A stretch of DNA of 63,863 bases from Candidatus Baltobacteraceae bacterium (GTDB lineage: Bacteria > Vulcanimicrobiota > Vulcanimicrobiia > Vulcanimicrobiales > Vulcanimicrobiaceae). The stretch covers positions 1 through 63,863 of the forward strand of contig DATJTX010000001.1 of assembly GCA_035502855.1 (NCBI GenBank). Reading direction: 5' to 3'. This document shows, one piece after another, positions 1 to 7,404 of the stretch. The notes under the pieces were generated by a model. It was not told where the DNA came from and made no database searches. It worked only from the letters and a program-made list of their open reading frames with translations. The translations under genes and the position numbers were made by a program. Every line of letters begins with the position of its first letter. Position 1 is the stretch's first letter.

Positions 1-169
1 CCGCCGCTTCGTAGTTGAATGCGGCTTTTTGGGCCGCGATCGTTTGCTCGGCGAGAGCGTTCGCGGCGGCATCCGGGTCGGCGCCGCCTGCTGCGCCGGT
101 CGCGGCGTCGCCGGTGCTGGGTTGCGGCGCGCGTGGAGCACGCACCGCAACGTTTGGGACCGCGTACAT
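1..169 (-). CDS. Partial small protein, C-terminus beyond left edge
   Basis: An open frame starts with ATG at 169, directly after the TAG stop of the preceding gene, so the two are probably translationally coupled. It runs off the left edge. The visible 56 residues begin MYAVPNVAVRAPRAPQ, continue through an Ala/Gly/Pro/Asp-rich linker and end in an alanine-rich stretch (AEQTIAAQKAAFNYEAA) likely to be helical. I do not recognise a family. The position behind a transglycosylase gene and a glycine-rich protein gene suggests a shared secretion or envelope role; this is inference. Confidence 0.55.
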   Translation of the reverse strand, partial: MYAVPNVAVRAPRAPQPSTGDAATGAAGGADPDAAANALAEQTIAAQKAAFNYEAA

Positions 170-532
170 CTACTCGCCGATGCTTTCGATGAACTTTTTC
201 GTGATGCCGTCGTCGGCTTTGCGTTGCGCCATCTGCGCATCGCGAAGCGAGTTGATCTCCCGCATGTTCTCCGATTGTTGATCCATGGCCTCATCGAATG
301 CGGTGGCTTGAAGATCGAGTTGATCTTGCGCGCCCATCTCCTGACCCATGAGGCCGGTGTTGAAGGCGTCGTTGCCGGCGATCATCGTCGCCAGACTCGC
401 GTTCGAGCCGCCCATAGCGCCCGCGCCTACGCCGGATAGTCCGTTCCCGGTTGCGCTCGAGATCGCACCGCCTAAGAGCGCACCGCCGATGGTGGGCGCC
501 ATGTTCTCGAGCAGGCTGAGTCCTACACTCAT
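170..532 (-). CDS. Small glycine-rich protein with C-terminal amphipathic helix
   Basis: A 120-residue protein. AAGGAG lies about 9 nt before the ATG and the gene begins 12 nt after the upstream stop, so it is co-transcribed. Residues about 10-50 are rich in Gly/Ala/Ser with glycine-zipper spacing (GGALLGGAISSATG). Residues about 65-120 are charged and Gln/Met-rich and should form an amphipathic or coiled-coil helix. A hydrophobic small-residue head plus a helical tail resembles small secreted structural or translocator proteins, but no family motif is visible. Its start (MSVGLSLLE) resembles the internal MSINLIGALTGG segment of the upstream gene product, hinting at paralogous secreted components. 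Function unknown. Confidence 0.6.
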   Translation of the reverse strand: MSVGLSLLENMAPTIGGALLGGAISSATGNGLSGVGAGAMGGSNASLATMIAGNDAFNTGLMGQEMGAQDQLDLQATAFDEAMDQQSENMREINSLRDAQMAQRKADDGITKKFIESIGE

Positions 533-544
533 GGTTGTCGCTCC

Positions 545-1255
545 TTAGCTGTTGCTGTCGTCGCCGTCGATCAGGCTGGCGAGCAGGTTGTCGCTCTGCG
601 GTTGCGATTGCGCGTACGACGAGAGCGTGTTGATGTTGGTGAAGGCGCTCGACTGCTGGCTGAGCGCACTCTCCAGCGAGGTCGGGTCGATGCCGTCGGT
701 TGCGCTCGCGGCAGACGTGCTGCCGCCGAACAACCCGCTGACCAATCCTTCCACGCCGCCGGTAAGCGCGCCGATCAGGTTGATACTCATTCGTTGTGGT
801 CTCCCTTGGTGTGGCTCGAGTTGCTGGTAATGGCGCAGGACCGAGTCGGCGTAGTCGAGCGTTTGACCGTCGCCCCACGTCGTCTCGGTTCCCGCGCCGT
901 CCGGGCTGCCGGAATTGTACGCGCTGAGCGCTGCACGCACGTTGCCGCCGTAGCGGCGCAGCAGACCGGAGAGCATTCCCGCGGCATAGTCGGCGTTCGC
1001 GCTCGGATTCATCGCGGCACCGGTTTTCGCAAACTCGTGCCAGCGATCGTCGATCTGGAAGAGGCCGCGGCCATGGCCGCCGTCGCCCACGACGTTCCGC
1101 CCGCCGTTGGCACCTGGGCCGCCCGTCTCTTGGGCGGCGACCGCCGCCAGAAGGGCCGGATCGAGGCCGTGCTTGGCGGCGGCCTGGACGATCTCGGGGG
1201 CGTAATGTACGCCTTGGGCGGCCAATCGGCCGGTGAGGGCTCCGAGCGGATTCAT
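545..1255 (-). CDS. Lytic transglycosylase (SLT) domain protein, apparently fused to a second small protein
   Basis: 236 residues. Residues about 18-140 form a lysozyme-like SLT domain: catalytic Glu43 in AAQETGG, the GRGLFQID motif and ALSAYNSG. Such enzymes cleave peptidoglycan glycan strands and often open the wall for secretion systems, pili or phage. Residues about 156-236 (from MSINLIGALTGG) are a separate glycine/serine-rich segment. An AAGGGAG ribosome site lies 10 nt before the ATG at 790 within this frame, and another frame ends with a TGA overlapping that ATG. The native state may therefore be two genes joined by a one-base shift. There is no signal peptide, so export would use another route. 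Start at 1255 is the first ATG; no clear ribosome site precedes it. Confidence 0.7.
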   Translation of the reverse strand: MNPLGALTGRLAAQGVHYAPEIVQAAAKHGLDPALLAAVAAQETGGPGANGGRNVVGDGGHGRGLFQIDDRWHEFAKTGAAMNPSANADYAAGMLSGLLRRYGGNVRAALSAYNSGSPDGAGTETTWGDGQTLDYADSVLRHYQQLEPHQGRPQRMSINLIGALTGGVEGLVSGLFGGSTSAASATDGIDPTSLESALSQQSSAFTNINTLSSYAQSQPQSDNLLASLIDGDDSNS

Positions 1256-1430
1256 GCCCAGGCTTCGGGTGGGTTGGTCGGTGAGGTTTGCATCTCGCCG
1301 GTACTACTGCGCGTTCGGGTCGCGTCGGCTAGTGGTTCGGAAAAGCCGAGGCGGCGCGGCCCTAGGCGCGAAGCGAGCATCATGGGCGACCCACACGCCT
1401 GGGCCAGGTCACGCCGTGGCTATGTTGCCG

Positions 1431-1459
1431 TTGAGATGCCGTCAAATCCATGGTAAACT
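1431..1459 (+). promoter_or_regulatory. Candidate sigma-70 promoter giving a leaderless RHH transcript
   Basis: TTGAGA (1431-1436) and TAAACT (1454-1459) are separated by exactly 17 bp. The ATG of the RHH gene lies only 7 nt after the -10 box, so a normal transcription start would fall at about the first base of the start codon, giving a leaderless mRNA. No ribosome binding site precedes that ATG, which agrees. Confidence 0.5.
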
Positions 1460-1465
1460 CACGGC

Positions 1466-1639
1466 ATGAAGTACACGATTGAGTTTGGCCCGAGGGCTGC
1501 CGCCAGTCTAGACGCGCTAGCTACGCGCCTTGAGGTGAGCAAGGCGGATGTAATCCGCCGCGCCCTCGAGGAACTGGATCAGAAGGTCTTTGCGATGGAC
1601 GCCGCTCGGGAGCGCGAACTGCTCAGCGCCGGCCGATAG
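1466..1639 (+). CDS. Ribbon-helix-helix (CopG/Arc-like) regulator
   Basis: 57 residues beginning MKYTIEFGPRAAASLDALAT. A short beta strand (residues 2-8) is followed by two helices with the pattern LATRLEVSKADVIRRALEEL typical of CopG/RHH DNA-binding domains, which dimerise and insert a beta ribbon into the major groove. The C-terminus (residues 42-57) is a charged helix. The small membrane-protein gene follows 6 nt downstream, so the two form an operon. The target is unknown; autoregulation would be usual for the family. No toxin gene is adjacent, so an antitoxin role is not supported. Confidence 0.7.
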   Translation: MKYTIEFGPRAAASLDALATRLEVSKADVIRRALEELDQKVFAMDAARERELLSAGR

Positions 1640-1645
1640 GATCGT

Positions 1646-1876
1646 TTGAGCGACTACCGCGATATTCGAGAGCCGCGTCATCACCCCGATGACGTGAAGA
1701 CGTACCTGGCCTTTGGCGTTCTAAGCGTAATTGGCATTATTTTCCTGATCGAAGTGGTCGATGCCGTCAGGGGCGGTTGCGCGCTAGCTGGCATCCTAGA
1801 CGCGTGGGGTCTGTTCGACGCCGCCCTCATCGCTATAGCGTCAGCGATTATCACGTACTACTTCACGCGCACCTAG
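1646..1876 (+). CDS. Small two-helix membrane protein
   Basis: 76 residues from a TTG start; the frame is closed by a stop three codons upstream and has no other start. A charged N-terminal 18 residues (DYRDIREPRHHPDD) precede a hydrophobic helix at about 20-40 and a second at about 52-72, ending in the basic tail FTRT. Two membrane spans with both ends probably cytoplasmic are predicted. I do not recognise a family. It follows the RHH gene by 6 nt, so they are probably co-transcribed. Confidence 0.5.
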   Translation: MSDYRDIREPRHHPDDVKTYLAFGVLSVIGIIFLIEVVDAVRGGCALAGILDAWGLFDAALIAIASAIITYYFTRT

Positions 1877-1912
1877 GTGGGCCCAGTCGGGGGCCTCGGT
1901 TCACGGCGACGT

Positions 1913-1941
1913 TTGACAAGACCCTGGCGGGGTTCTACAAT
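1913..1941 (+). promoter_or_regulatory. Strong sigma-70 promoter for the DUF177-rpmF-fab operon
   Basis: TTGACA (1913-1918), a 17-bp spacer and TACAAT (1936-1941) form a near-consensus housekeeping promoter. Transcription would start near 1948, leaving a leader of about 94 nt before the DUF177 ATG at 2042. That leader is almost filled by the hairpin described next. Confidence 0.75.
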
Positions 1942-1953
1942 CGCGTAGTCGTT

Positions 1954-2020
1954 ATGGGGGCTCGCATGGGCTACCCAAAGTAAGCGGCGCTTACTTTGGG
2001 TAGCTCCGGTGGGCCCCCAT
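1954..2020 (+). promoter_or_regulatory. Long leader hairpin with embedded 9-codon uORF, before DUF177-rpmF
   Basis: A perfect 16-bp inverted repeat (1970-1985 and 1989-2004) with a 3-nt loop is flanked by a second 8-bp pairing (1954-1961 ATGGGGGC with 2013-2020 GCCCCCAT). Together they form a nested hairpin filling the 5' leader. ATG at 1954 opens a 9-codon frame (MGARMGYPK) that stops inside the left arm. There is no T-run after the hairpin, so simple intrinsic termination is unlikely. Possible roles are mRNA stabilisation, a protein-binding site, or translation-dependent refolding; none is proven. Confidence 0.6.
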
Positions 2021-2041
2021 CCTACGACGGTCGCAAACGCC

Positions 2042-2455
2042 ATGGCTCGTTCGCACAAGGTCGATATTACCGGGCTCCTCGCGGGCGGTCGGCAGCTCAT
2101 GCTGATCGACGACGAGGTGCCCATCGAGGAATTTGAGGGGATCGCGTTTCCTTCACCGGCCACCGTGCATCTGGAATTACGCTATGTCGACCGGCTGCTT
2201 CATATAGTAGGCACGGTCGATACGCAGGCTCGGGGCGCGTGCGACTCGTGCTTGGAAGAGGTCGACATTCCGGTGCATGCCGACGTCGACGAGCGAATCG
2301 ACCCGAATGCCGGTCGCGACGACGACCCCTTCGGTGAGGGCAACGTCCTAGTCGGGGGACGCGTCGACGTGGCGGATCTCGCGCAGCAGCTCGTGCTGAG
2401 CGAGATGCCGATGGGACTTCGCTGTAGCCGGGCGTGTCCGGGAATCGAATACTGA
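2042..2455 (+). CDS. DUF177/YceD family protein
   Basis: 137 residues from ATG 2042 (MARSHKVDITGLL). The family (YceD; related plant proteins act in 23S rRNA maturation) is almost always encoded directly before rpmF, as here (22-nt gap). The typical cysteine pairs are present: CDSC near residue 69 and CSRAC near the C-terminus, probably binding a metal. A longer reading from GTG 2009 would start inside the leader hairpin and is less likely. A role in large-subunit assembly is inferred from family and neighbour. Expressed from the 1913-1941 promoter. Confidence 0.85.
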   Translation: MARSHKVDITGLLAGGRQLMLIDDEVPIEEFEGIAFPSPATVHLELRYVDRLLHIVGTVDTQARGACDSCLEEVDIPVHADVDERIDPNAGRDDDPFGEGNVLVGGRVDVADLAQQLVLSEMPMGLRCSRACPGIEY

Positions 2456-2477
2456 CGGAGATAGAAAGACTTACAAA

Positions 2478-2684
2478 GTGGCAAATCTAAAGTGGAAGAC
2501 GCCGCGCAGTAAAACGCGCAGCCGTCGTGCGGCGAACTGGAAGCTGAACCCGGTCACGACCGTGGAATGCCCCCAGTGTCACCAGCCCAAACGGCCGCAC
2601 TTCGTGTGCGGACATTGCGGCACGTACGACGGCCGTCAGGTCGTTGAAGTCCGCGACGAACACGCCGGTCACGATCGCGATTAG
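2478..2684 (+). CDS. rpmF: 50S ribosomal protein L32
   Basis: 68 residues from a GTG start with GGAG upstream. The N-terminal part is strongly basic (KWKTPRSKTRSRRA). A zinc-ribbon follows, with CPQC at about residues 30-33 and CGHC at about 45-48, the C+ form of L32. Length is normal for the family. It sits between DUF177 and fabH, the order found in many bacteria, except that plsX, usually between rpmF and fabH, is absent. Component of the large ribosomal subunit. Confidence 0.93.
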   Translation: MANLKWKTPRSKTRSRRAANWKLNPVTTVECPQCHQPKRPHFVCGHCGTYDGRQVVEVRDEHAGHDRD

Positions 2685-2693
2685 ACAATCGTC

Positions 2694-3677
2694 TTGACCG
2701 GGGTTAAGATCGCCGGCGTGGGGCATTACGCGCCCGAGCGCATCGTGGACAACCACGATCTCGAGCAATGGCTCGACACGTCCGACGAGTGGATTACGAC
2801 GCGTACCGGAATGAAACGGCGGCACTGGACTTCCGAAAACGAAGCCACCAGTGATTTGGCGTTGGCGGCGGCGCGCAACGCGCTCGCAAACGCCCGCCTG
2901 AACGCGGACGACATCGACGCATTCATCGTCTGTACCGTCTACCCCGACTACCTCTTTCCCGCCACCGCCTGCATCGTTGCCGCCAAACTCGGCGCGCGCG
3001 ACAAAGCCGCCTTCGACATCGAGATCGCGTGCAGCGGCTTCATCTACGGTCTCACCGTCGCCTCGTCGCTCATCCGTGCCGGAGTCTACAACCGGATCGT
3101 GCTGATCGGTGCGGAGACACTCTCGAAACTGGTCAATCGTGACGATCGCGGAACCGCGATTCTCTTCGGCGACGGCGCGGGCGCGGTCGTCCTCGAATCG
3201 AACGAGCGCGATTCGTTCCTCGCCTCGGAGCTCGGCAGCGACGGCAGCCGCCCGGAGCTGTTGCGGGTCGAAACCGGCGGCTCGCGCTGCCCGACCACGC
3301 ATGCCACGCTCGATCGCAAAGCCGACCGCATCCACATGGAAGGCCGCGAAGTTTTCAAATTTGCCGTCACCAAGATGATTGCCGCGACCGATCGTGCGCT
3401 GGCCAAAGCTGCGCTCACCAAGGCCGACGTCGACGTGCTGATCCCGCATCAGGCAAACAAACGCATCATCGATGCGGCGATGAAATATCTCGAAATTCCG
3501 CCCGAGCGCTGCGTGGTCAACATTCAGGAGTACGGCAACACGTCGGCCGCCTCGATCCCGATCGCGCTCTCGGAGGCGGTGCGCGACGGCAAAATCAAGA
3601 CCGACGATGTGATCGTCTTCGTCGGCTTCGGCGGCGGCCTCTCGTGGGGCGCGGTCGTATGGAAATGGGTCGCCTGA
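2694..3677 (+). CDS. fabH: Beta-ketoacyl-ACP synthase III (KAS III)
   Basis: 327 residues. It condenses acetyl-CoA (or a branched acyl-CoA) with malonyl-ACP to start fatty acid synthesis. The catalytic triad is visible: Cys113 (IACSGF), His252 (IPHQANKR) and Asn282 (EYGNTSAAS). The start is TTG 2694, 9 nt after the rpmF stop, giving the family-typical MTGVKIAGVGHYAPE. The TGA stop overlaps the fabD ATG (TGATG), so translation is coupled. Length is normal. Confidence 0.94.
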   Translation: MTGVKIAGVGHYAPERIVDNHDLEQWLDTSDEWITTRTGMKRRHWTSENEATSDLALAAARNALANARLNADDIDAFIVCTVYPDYLFPATACIVAAKLGARDKAAFDIEIACSGFIYGLTVASSLIRAGVYNRIVLIGAETLSKLVNRDDRGTAILFGDGAGAVVLESNERDSFLASELGSDGSRPELLRVETGGSRCPTTHATLDRKADRIHMEGREVFKFAVTKMIAATDRALAKAALTKADVDVLIPHQANKRIIDAAMKYLEIPPERCVVNIQEYGNTSAASIPIALSEAVRDGKIKTDDVIVFVGFGGGLSWGAVVWKWVA

Positions 3678-4618
3678 TGCGGATCGCGGTGATTTTTCCC
3701 GGGCAAGGCTCGCAGACGCTGGGCATGGGCGTCGACGCGGCAGCCAACTCCGCCGCTGCGCGCGAACTCTTCGAACGCGCGATTCCGGTGCTTGGCTACG
3801 ATCTGCTCGCGCTGCAAAAGAACGGACCGGAAGAAAAGCTGCGTGAGACGCAGTACAGCCAGCCGGCGATCTTCGCCACGAATGTCGCGCTGTTCGCGGC
3901 GCTCGATCTTCCGCCGGAGAGCGTAGTGGTCAGCGCGGGTCATTCGTTCGCCGAATTCTGCAGTCTCTACGCGGCCGAAGCCATCGGCTTTGAAGACGCG
4001 CTGCGGGTCGTCAACGCGCGCGGCATCGCGATGCAACGTGCGGCGGATCGCGCGGCCGGCGGCATGTCGGCGATCTTGGGTTTGGAAGCCGAGATGATTC
4101 GCCGGGTCGTCGAGCAGACGCGCGAGCGTACGGGTGGGCGCGTGCAGCTGGCCAATTTCAACTCGCCGACGCAGATCGTGATCAGCGGCGACCTGGTTGC
4201 CGTGCAGACCGCGGGCGACGCGCTGCTGAATGCAGGCGCCAAGCGCGTGGTGCCGCTGAATGTTTCGGGTGCATGGCATTCGGCGCTGATGGAGCCGGCG
4301 ATCGAGCAGTTCGCCCCGGTCGTCGAGGCCGCGCCGTTCACGCTGCCGCGCTTCGACGTCATCTCCAACGTGGACGCGCAGCCGTACCGCGATGTTGCCA
4401 CCATCAAGAAAAATCTCATCCTCTCGATCACGCACGAAGTGCGCTGGCACGAGACGGCCGAACGGCTGGTGGAATACGATCTCGATTTGATCGTCGAATG
4501 CGGTGCGAGCCCGGTGCTGGGGCCGTTGATGAAACGGAGCATTCCCGCCGCGCCCGAAATTGTCGTCGTCAGCGATTATGGCGGCGTGAAGAAGTTGCGC
4601 GACACGGTGCTCGCATGA
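3677..4618 (+). CDS. fabD: Malonyl-CoA:ACP transacylase
   Basis: 313 residues from the ATG that overlaps the fabH stop. The earlier in-frame start at 3644 lies inside fabH and is rejected. FabD transfers malonyl from CoA to ACP. GQGSQ is at residues 9-13, the nucleophile Ser90 lies in GHSFAE (usual GHSLGE), and the catalytic His is His201 (GAWHSALM). The C-terminal [11 protein letters not shown]-like region is present as [11 protein letters not shown]. The end overlaps fabG by 4 nt (ATGA). Confidence 0.94.
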   Translation: MRIAVIFPGQGSQTLGMGVDAAANSAAARELFERAIPVLGYDLLALQKNGPEEKLRETQYSQPAIFATNVALFAALDLPPESVVVSAGHSFAEFCSLYAAEAIGFEDALRVVNARGIAMQRAADRAAGGMSAILGLEAEMIRRVVEQTRERTGGRVQLANFNSPTQIVISGDLVAVQTAGDALLNAGAKRVVPLNVSGAWHSALMEPAIEQFAPVVEAAPFTLPRFDVISNVDAQPYRDVATIKKNLILSITHEVRWHETAERLVEYDLDLIVECGASPVLGPLMKRSIPAAPEIVVVSDYGGVKKLRDTVLA

Positions 4619-5370
4619 GCTTCGCGGGAAAGGCCGCACTCGTTACCGGGGCGAGCCGCGGTATCGGACGCGCGATCGCGGTGGAGATGTGCCGCGAAGG
4701 GGCCGACGTCGCGCTGATCGGCCGCGACCGCGCCGCCTTGGATGAAACGGCAGGCGAATGCGCGGCTGTGCGCCCGGGAGCGACGGCGGAAGTATTCATC
4801 GCCGACGTTGCCGATCAGGCGGCGGTCGAAGCAGCGGTGGGCGCGACGGTGCAGCGCTTCGGACGGCTCGACTACGCGATCGCCAACGCGGGGCAATCGC
4901 TCGATGCGCTGATCCTGCGCCTGAAGCCGGAAGTGATCGATCAGTTGCTTTCGGTCAATCTCAAATCGGCGTTCTATCTCTGCGGCGCGGTGGCAAAACC
5001 GATGATGAAGCAGCGCGGGGGGGCGATCGTGCTGGTCTCCAGCATCGTCGGCCTTACCGGCAATGCGGGCCAAGCCGCATACGCGGCCTCCAAGGCCGGG
5101 TTGCTCGCGCTCGGGAAGTCAGTTGCAAAGGAGTTGGGTTCGAGGAACATAAGAGTCAACGCCGTCGCGCCCGGCTTCATCGAGACGGCTATGACCGAGA
5201 AGCTGCCCGACGCCGCCAAGGCGGCGCTGCGGGCGCAAATCGAGCTATCCGCACTCGGGCGAGTCGGGACGCCACAAGACGTCGCCGGGGTCGTCGCCTT
5301 CCTGTGCTCGGATGCCGCCGCCTACGTCACCGGTCAGACCATCGTGGTCGACGGTGGCATGGTCATGTGA
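4615..5370 (+). CDS. fabG: 3-oxoacyl-ACP reductase
   Basis: 251 residues. A short-chain dehydrogenase reducing beta-ketoacyl-ACP with NADPH in fatty acid elongation. The nucleotide-binding TGASRGIG is near residue 12; the usual NNAG is ANAG here; the catalytic Ser lies in LVSSIVG and Tyr/Lys in YAASK; the C-terminus has the typical [14 protein letters not shown]. The start was set at the ATG overlapping the fabD stop; the longer frame upstream is a shadow of fabD. Position between fabD and acpP supports a true FabG over a generic SDR. Confidence 0.93.
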   Translation: MSFAGKAALVTGASRGIGRAIAVEMCREGADVALIGRDRAALDETAGECAAVRPGATAEVFIADVADQAAVEAAVGATVQRFGRLDYAIANAGQSLDALILRLKPEVIDQLLSVNLKSAFYLCGAVAKPMMKQRGGAIVLVSSIVGLTGNAGQAAYAASKAGLLALGKSVAKELGSRNIRVNAVAPGFIETAMTEKLPDAAKAALRAQIELSALGRVGTPQDVAGVVAFLCSDAAAYVTGQTIVVDGGMVM

Positions 5371-5411
5371 ATTCCCACCATGGGATACTCATCTACCGAT
5401 AAGGAGCCGTA

Positions 5412-5654
5412 ATGTCCACGTTCGACAAAGTCAAGAAGATCATCGTCGAGCAGCTCGGCGTCGACGAATCGGAAGTCACGCCCGAGGCCTCGATCACCGA
5501 TGACCTAGGCGCCGACTCGCTCGACCAGGTCGAGTTGGTCATGGCGTTCGAGACCGAGTTCAACATCGACATTCCCGACGAAGAGGCTGAAAAGATCAAG
5601 ACCGTCGGTGATGCCGTCGCACGCATCGATCAAGCGACCGCCGGAGCTACGTAA
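5412..5654 (+). CDS. acpP: Acyl carrier protein
   Basis: 80 residues, strongly acidic, preceded by AAGGAG 7 nt before ATG. Ser36 in GADSLDQVE is the attachment point for 4'-phosphopantetheine. The helix II recognition motif [13 protein letters not shown] and the acidic DEEAEKI segment are typical. It carries growing acyl chains for FabD, FabG and FabH. fabF and rnc, often next in this operon, are absent; a structured spacer and ffh follow. Confidence 0.96.
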   Translation: MSTFDKVKKIIVEQLGVDESEVTPEASITDDLGADSLDQVELVMAFETEFNIDIPDEEAEKIKTVGDAVARIDQATAGAT

Positions 5655-5667
5655 TATGTGTTCTTTA

Positions 5668-5779
5668 GGGGTGCCCCAGGGGAGTGCTCTGCTTGGCAGT
5701 TAGGTGCAATGCACCCCATGGCATGGGGGCCCCGCATCGCGCAGCGATGTGGGGGGCGCGGAGCCTAGGGCGGAGCGCC
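5668..5779 (+). repeat. Array of consecutive inverted repeats between acpP and ffh
   Basis: The 131-nt spacer is made of successive dyads: GGGGTGCCCC (5668-5677); GGTGCA-A-TGCACC (5703-5715); CCCCATG-G-CATGGGG (5714-5728), overlapping the previous one; an 11-bp hairpin with one G-U pair (5730-5740 with 5744-5754, loop GCA); and GGCGC/GCGCC arms (5755-5759, 5775-5779). No reading frame explains it. It may terminate or process the fab message, or be a structured RNA. The ffh start codon lies 6 nt after the last arm. Confidence 0.55.
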
Positions 5780-5785
5780 TTCTAA

Positions 5786-7120
5786 ATGCTCGATCAACTC
5801 AGCGATCGGCTCGGCGCGATCTTCTCGCGCCTGACCGGGCGCGGCAAGCTCAGCGAGAGCGACGTCAGCGATGCGATGCGCGAAGTGCGCATCGCGTTGC
5901 TGGAGGCCGACGTCTCATTGGCGGCGGCGAAGCAATTCGTGGCACGCGTCAAAGACCAGGCGATCGGGCAGAACGTGCTCGAGTCGCTCACGCCAGCGCA
6001 AACGATCGTCAAGATCGTGCACGACGAGTTGGTCGAACTGCTTGGTCCTTCGACAGGCTCAGGACAGGCTCGATTGCAATTCAGCGACGCACCGCCCTCG
6101 GTGATCATGCTGGTCGGGTTGCAAGGTTCGGGAAAAACGACGCAGGCGGGTAAGCTCGCGCTGCGGCTCAAAGAGCAGGGGCGGCGCTCGCTGCTCGTGG
6201 CTGCCGACGTCTATCGTCCCGCCGCCATCGCGCAATTGCAAACGCTGGGCAAACAGGTCGATCTTCCCGTCTACGAAGCCGACGCCGGCGATCCGGTGAA
6301 GATCGCACGCGAGGGCGTAAACGAAGCGCGCCGGCTGGGGCTTTCCACGGTAATCATCGATACCGCCGGGCGGCTGCAGATCGACGACGCGCTGATGCGC
6401 GAACTCGAGCAGATCAAAGCCGCGACCGCTCCGAAAGAGATCCTCTTCGTTGCCGATGCGATGACCGGCCAAGAAGCGACCAACGTTGCCAAGGGCTTCA
6501 ACGATCGCCTCGGCATCACCGGCGTGATCTTGACGAAGATGGACGGCGATACGCGCGGCGGCGCCGCGCTTTCGATCTTCAACGAAACCGGGGCGCCGAT
6601 CAAGTTCGTCGGCGTCGGCGAGAAGCTCTCGGCGCTCGAGCCGTTCTATCCCGACCGTCTCGCCTCGCGCATCCTGGGCATGGGCGACGTGCTCACGCTC
6701 ATCGAGAAAACGCAGAGCATCTATTCCGAAACGCAGGCCAAGGCGCTCGAAGAGAAACTGCGCAAACGCAGCTTCACGCTCGATGATTTCCTCGAGCAGA
6801 TGCGTCAGATGAAAAAGCTTGGCTCGATGACCGAGATCATGAAGATGATCCCCGGTCTCTCGCGCGCGTTGCCCAAGGACTTTGACGTCCCGGAGAAAGA
6901 TTTGAAGCGCGTCGAAGCGATCATCTGCTCGATGACGCGCGGCGAACGCCGCAATCCCTCGATTCTCAACGGCTCGCGGCGTAAACGCATCGCGATCGGT
7001 TCGGGAACGCAGGTCAGCGAAGTGAACAAGCTGGTCAAGAACTTCGAGGGCGCGCAAAAGATGATGAAGCAGCTCGGCGGCAAGGGCCGCGGAAAGACAC
7101 GTACAGCTCTACCATGGTGA
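5786..7120 (+). CDS. ffh: Signal recognition particle GTPase Ffh (SRP54)
   Basis: 444 residues. The N domain (1-90) is followed by the G domain with P-loop [24 protein letters not shown] and the C-terminal M domain rich in Met ([21 protein letters not shown]) that binds SRP RNA and signal sequences. It targets membrane and secreted proteins co-translationally. An in-frame insertion PSTGSGQAR just before the P-loop region is encoded by a dispersed repeat (6047-6070). The C-terminal end overlaps rpsP by 7 nt. Confidence 0.95.
   Translation: MLDQLSDRLGAIFSRLTGRGKLSESDVSDAMREVRIALLEADVSLAAAKQFVARVKDQAIGQNVLESLTPAQTIVKIVHDELVELLGPSTGSGQARLQFSDAPPSVIMLVGLQGSGKTTQAGKLALRLKEQGRRSLLVAADVYRPAAIAQLQTLGKQVDLPVYEADAGDPVKIAREGVNEARRLGLSTVIIDTAGRLQIDDALMRELEQIKAATAPKEILFVADAMTGQEATNVAKGFNDRLGITGVILTKMDGDTRGGAALSIFNETGAPIKFVGVGEKLSALEPFYPDRLASRILGMGDVLTLIEKTQSIYSETQAKALEEKLRKRSFTLDDFLEQMRQMKKLGSMTEIMKMIPGLSRALPKDFDVPEKDLKRVEAIICSMTRGERRNPSILNGSRRKRIAIGSGTQVSEVNKLVKNFEGAQKMMKQLGGKGRGKTRTALPW
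6047..6070 (+). repeat. Dispersed repeat copy inside ffh (PSTGSGQA type)
   Basis: CCTTCGACAGGCTCAGGACA and the next 4 nt form an imperfect tandem of TCGACAGGCTCAGGACAGGCT. It is read in frame as PSTGSGQA within Ffh. A close copy (CCTTCGACAAGCTCAGGA) follows serA at 57947-57964. The element type is a widespread short bacterial repeat that can be tolerated inside coding sequence at domain linkers; here it sits between the N and G domains. Confidence 0.7.
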
Positions 7121-7404
7121 AGATCAGACTGCGCCGCATGGGCGCACTAAAGCAGCCGACCTACCGATTCGTGGTCGCCGACTCACGCTCGCCGCGCGAC
7201 GGCCGGTTCATCGAGATCCTCGGTCACTACAACCCGCGCACCGAACCCAAGACGCTCGAAGTCAACGCGGAGAAGGCCAAGGAATGGCTGGCTAAGGGCG
7301 CGCAGCCGACCGAGACCGTGCGGCGTCTCTTTGCGGAGAAGGGCATCATGGAGCGCGGTCCGATTCCGACGACCAAGCGCGCTCCGCGTAAAGGCAAAGC
7401 GTAA
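7114..7404 (+). CDS. rpsP: 30S ribosomal protein S16
   Basis: 96 residues beginning [20 protein letters not shown], followed by [23 protein letters not shown], the family signature. The C-terminus ends in the basic tail [10 protein letters not shown]. It overlaps the 3' end of ffh by 7 nt and its TAA overlaps the next ATG (TAATG). The order ffh-rpsP-KH protein-rimM is the classic arrangement, usually continuing to trmD and rplS, which are absent here. Confidence 0.96.
   Translation: MVKIRLRRMGALKQPTYRFVVADSRSPRDGRFIEILGHYNPRTEPKTLEVNAEKAKEWLAKGAQPTETVRRLFAEKGIMERGPIPTTKRAPRKGKA

Noticed and set aside
1466-1876. Toxin-antitoxin module
   Set aside because: The RHH protein could be an antitoxin, but the partner is a two-span membrane protein without any toxin family motif.
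4273-4614. Longer N-terminus for FabG (frame from 4273)
   Set aside because: That part lies inside fabD in another frame; the ATG overlapping the fabD stop gives a perfect FabG start.
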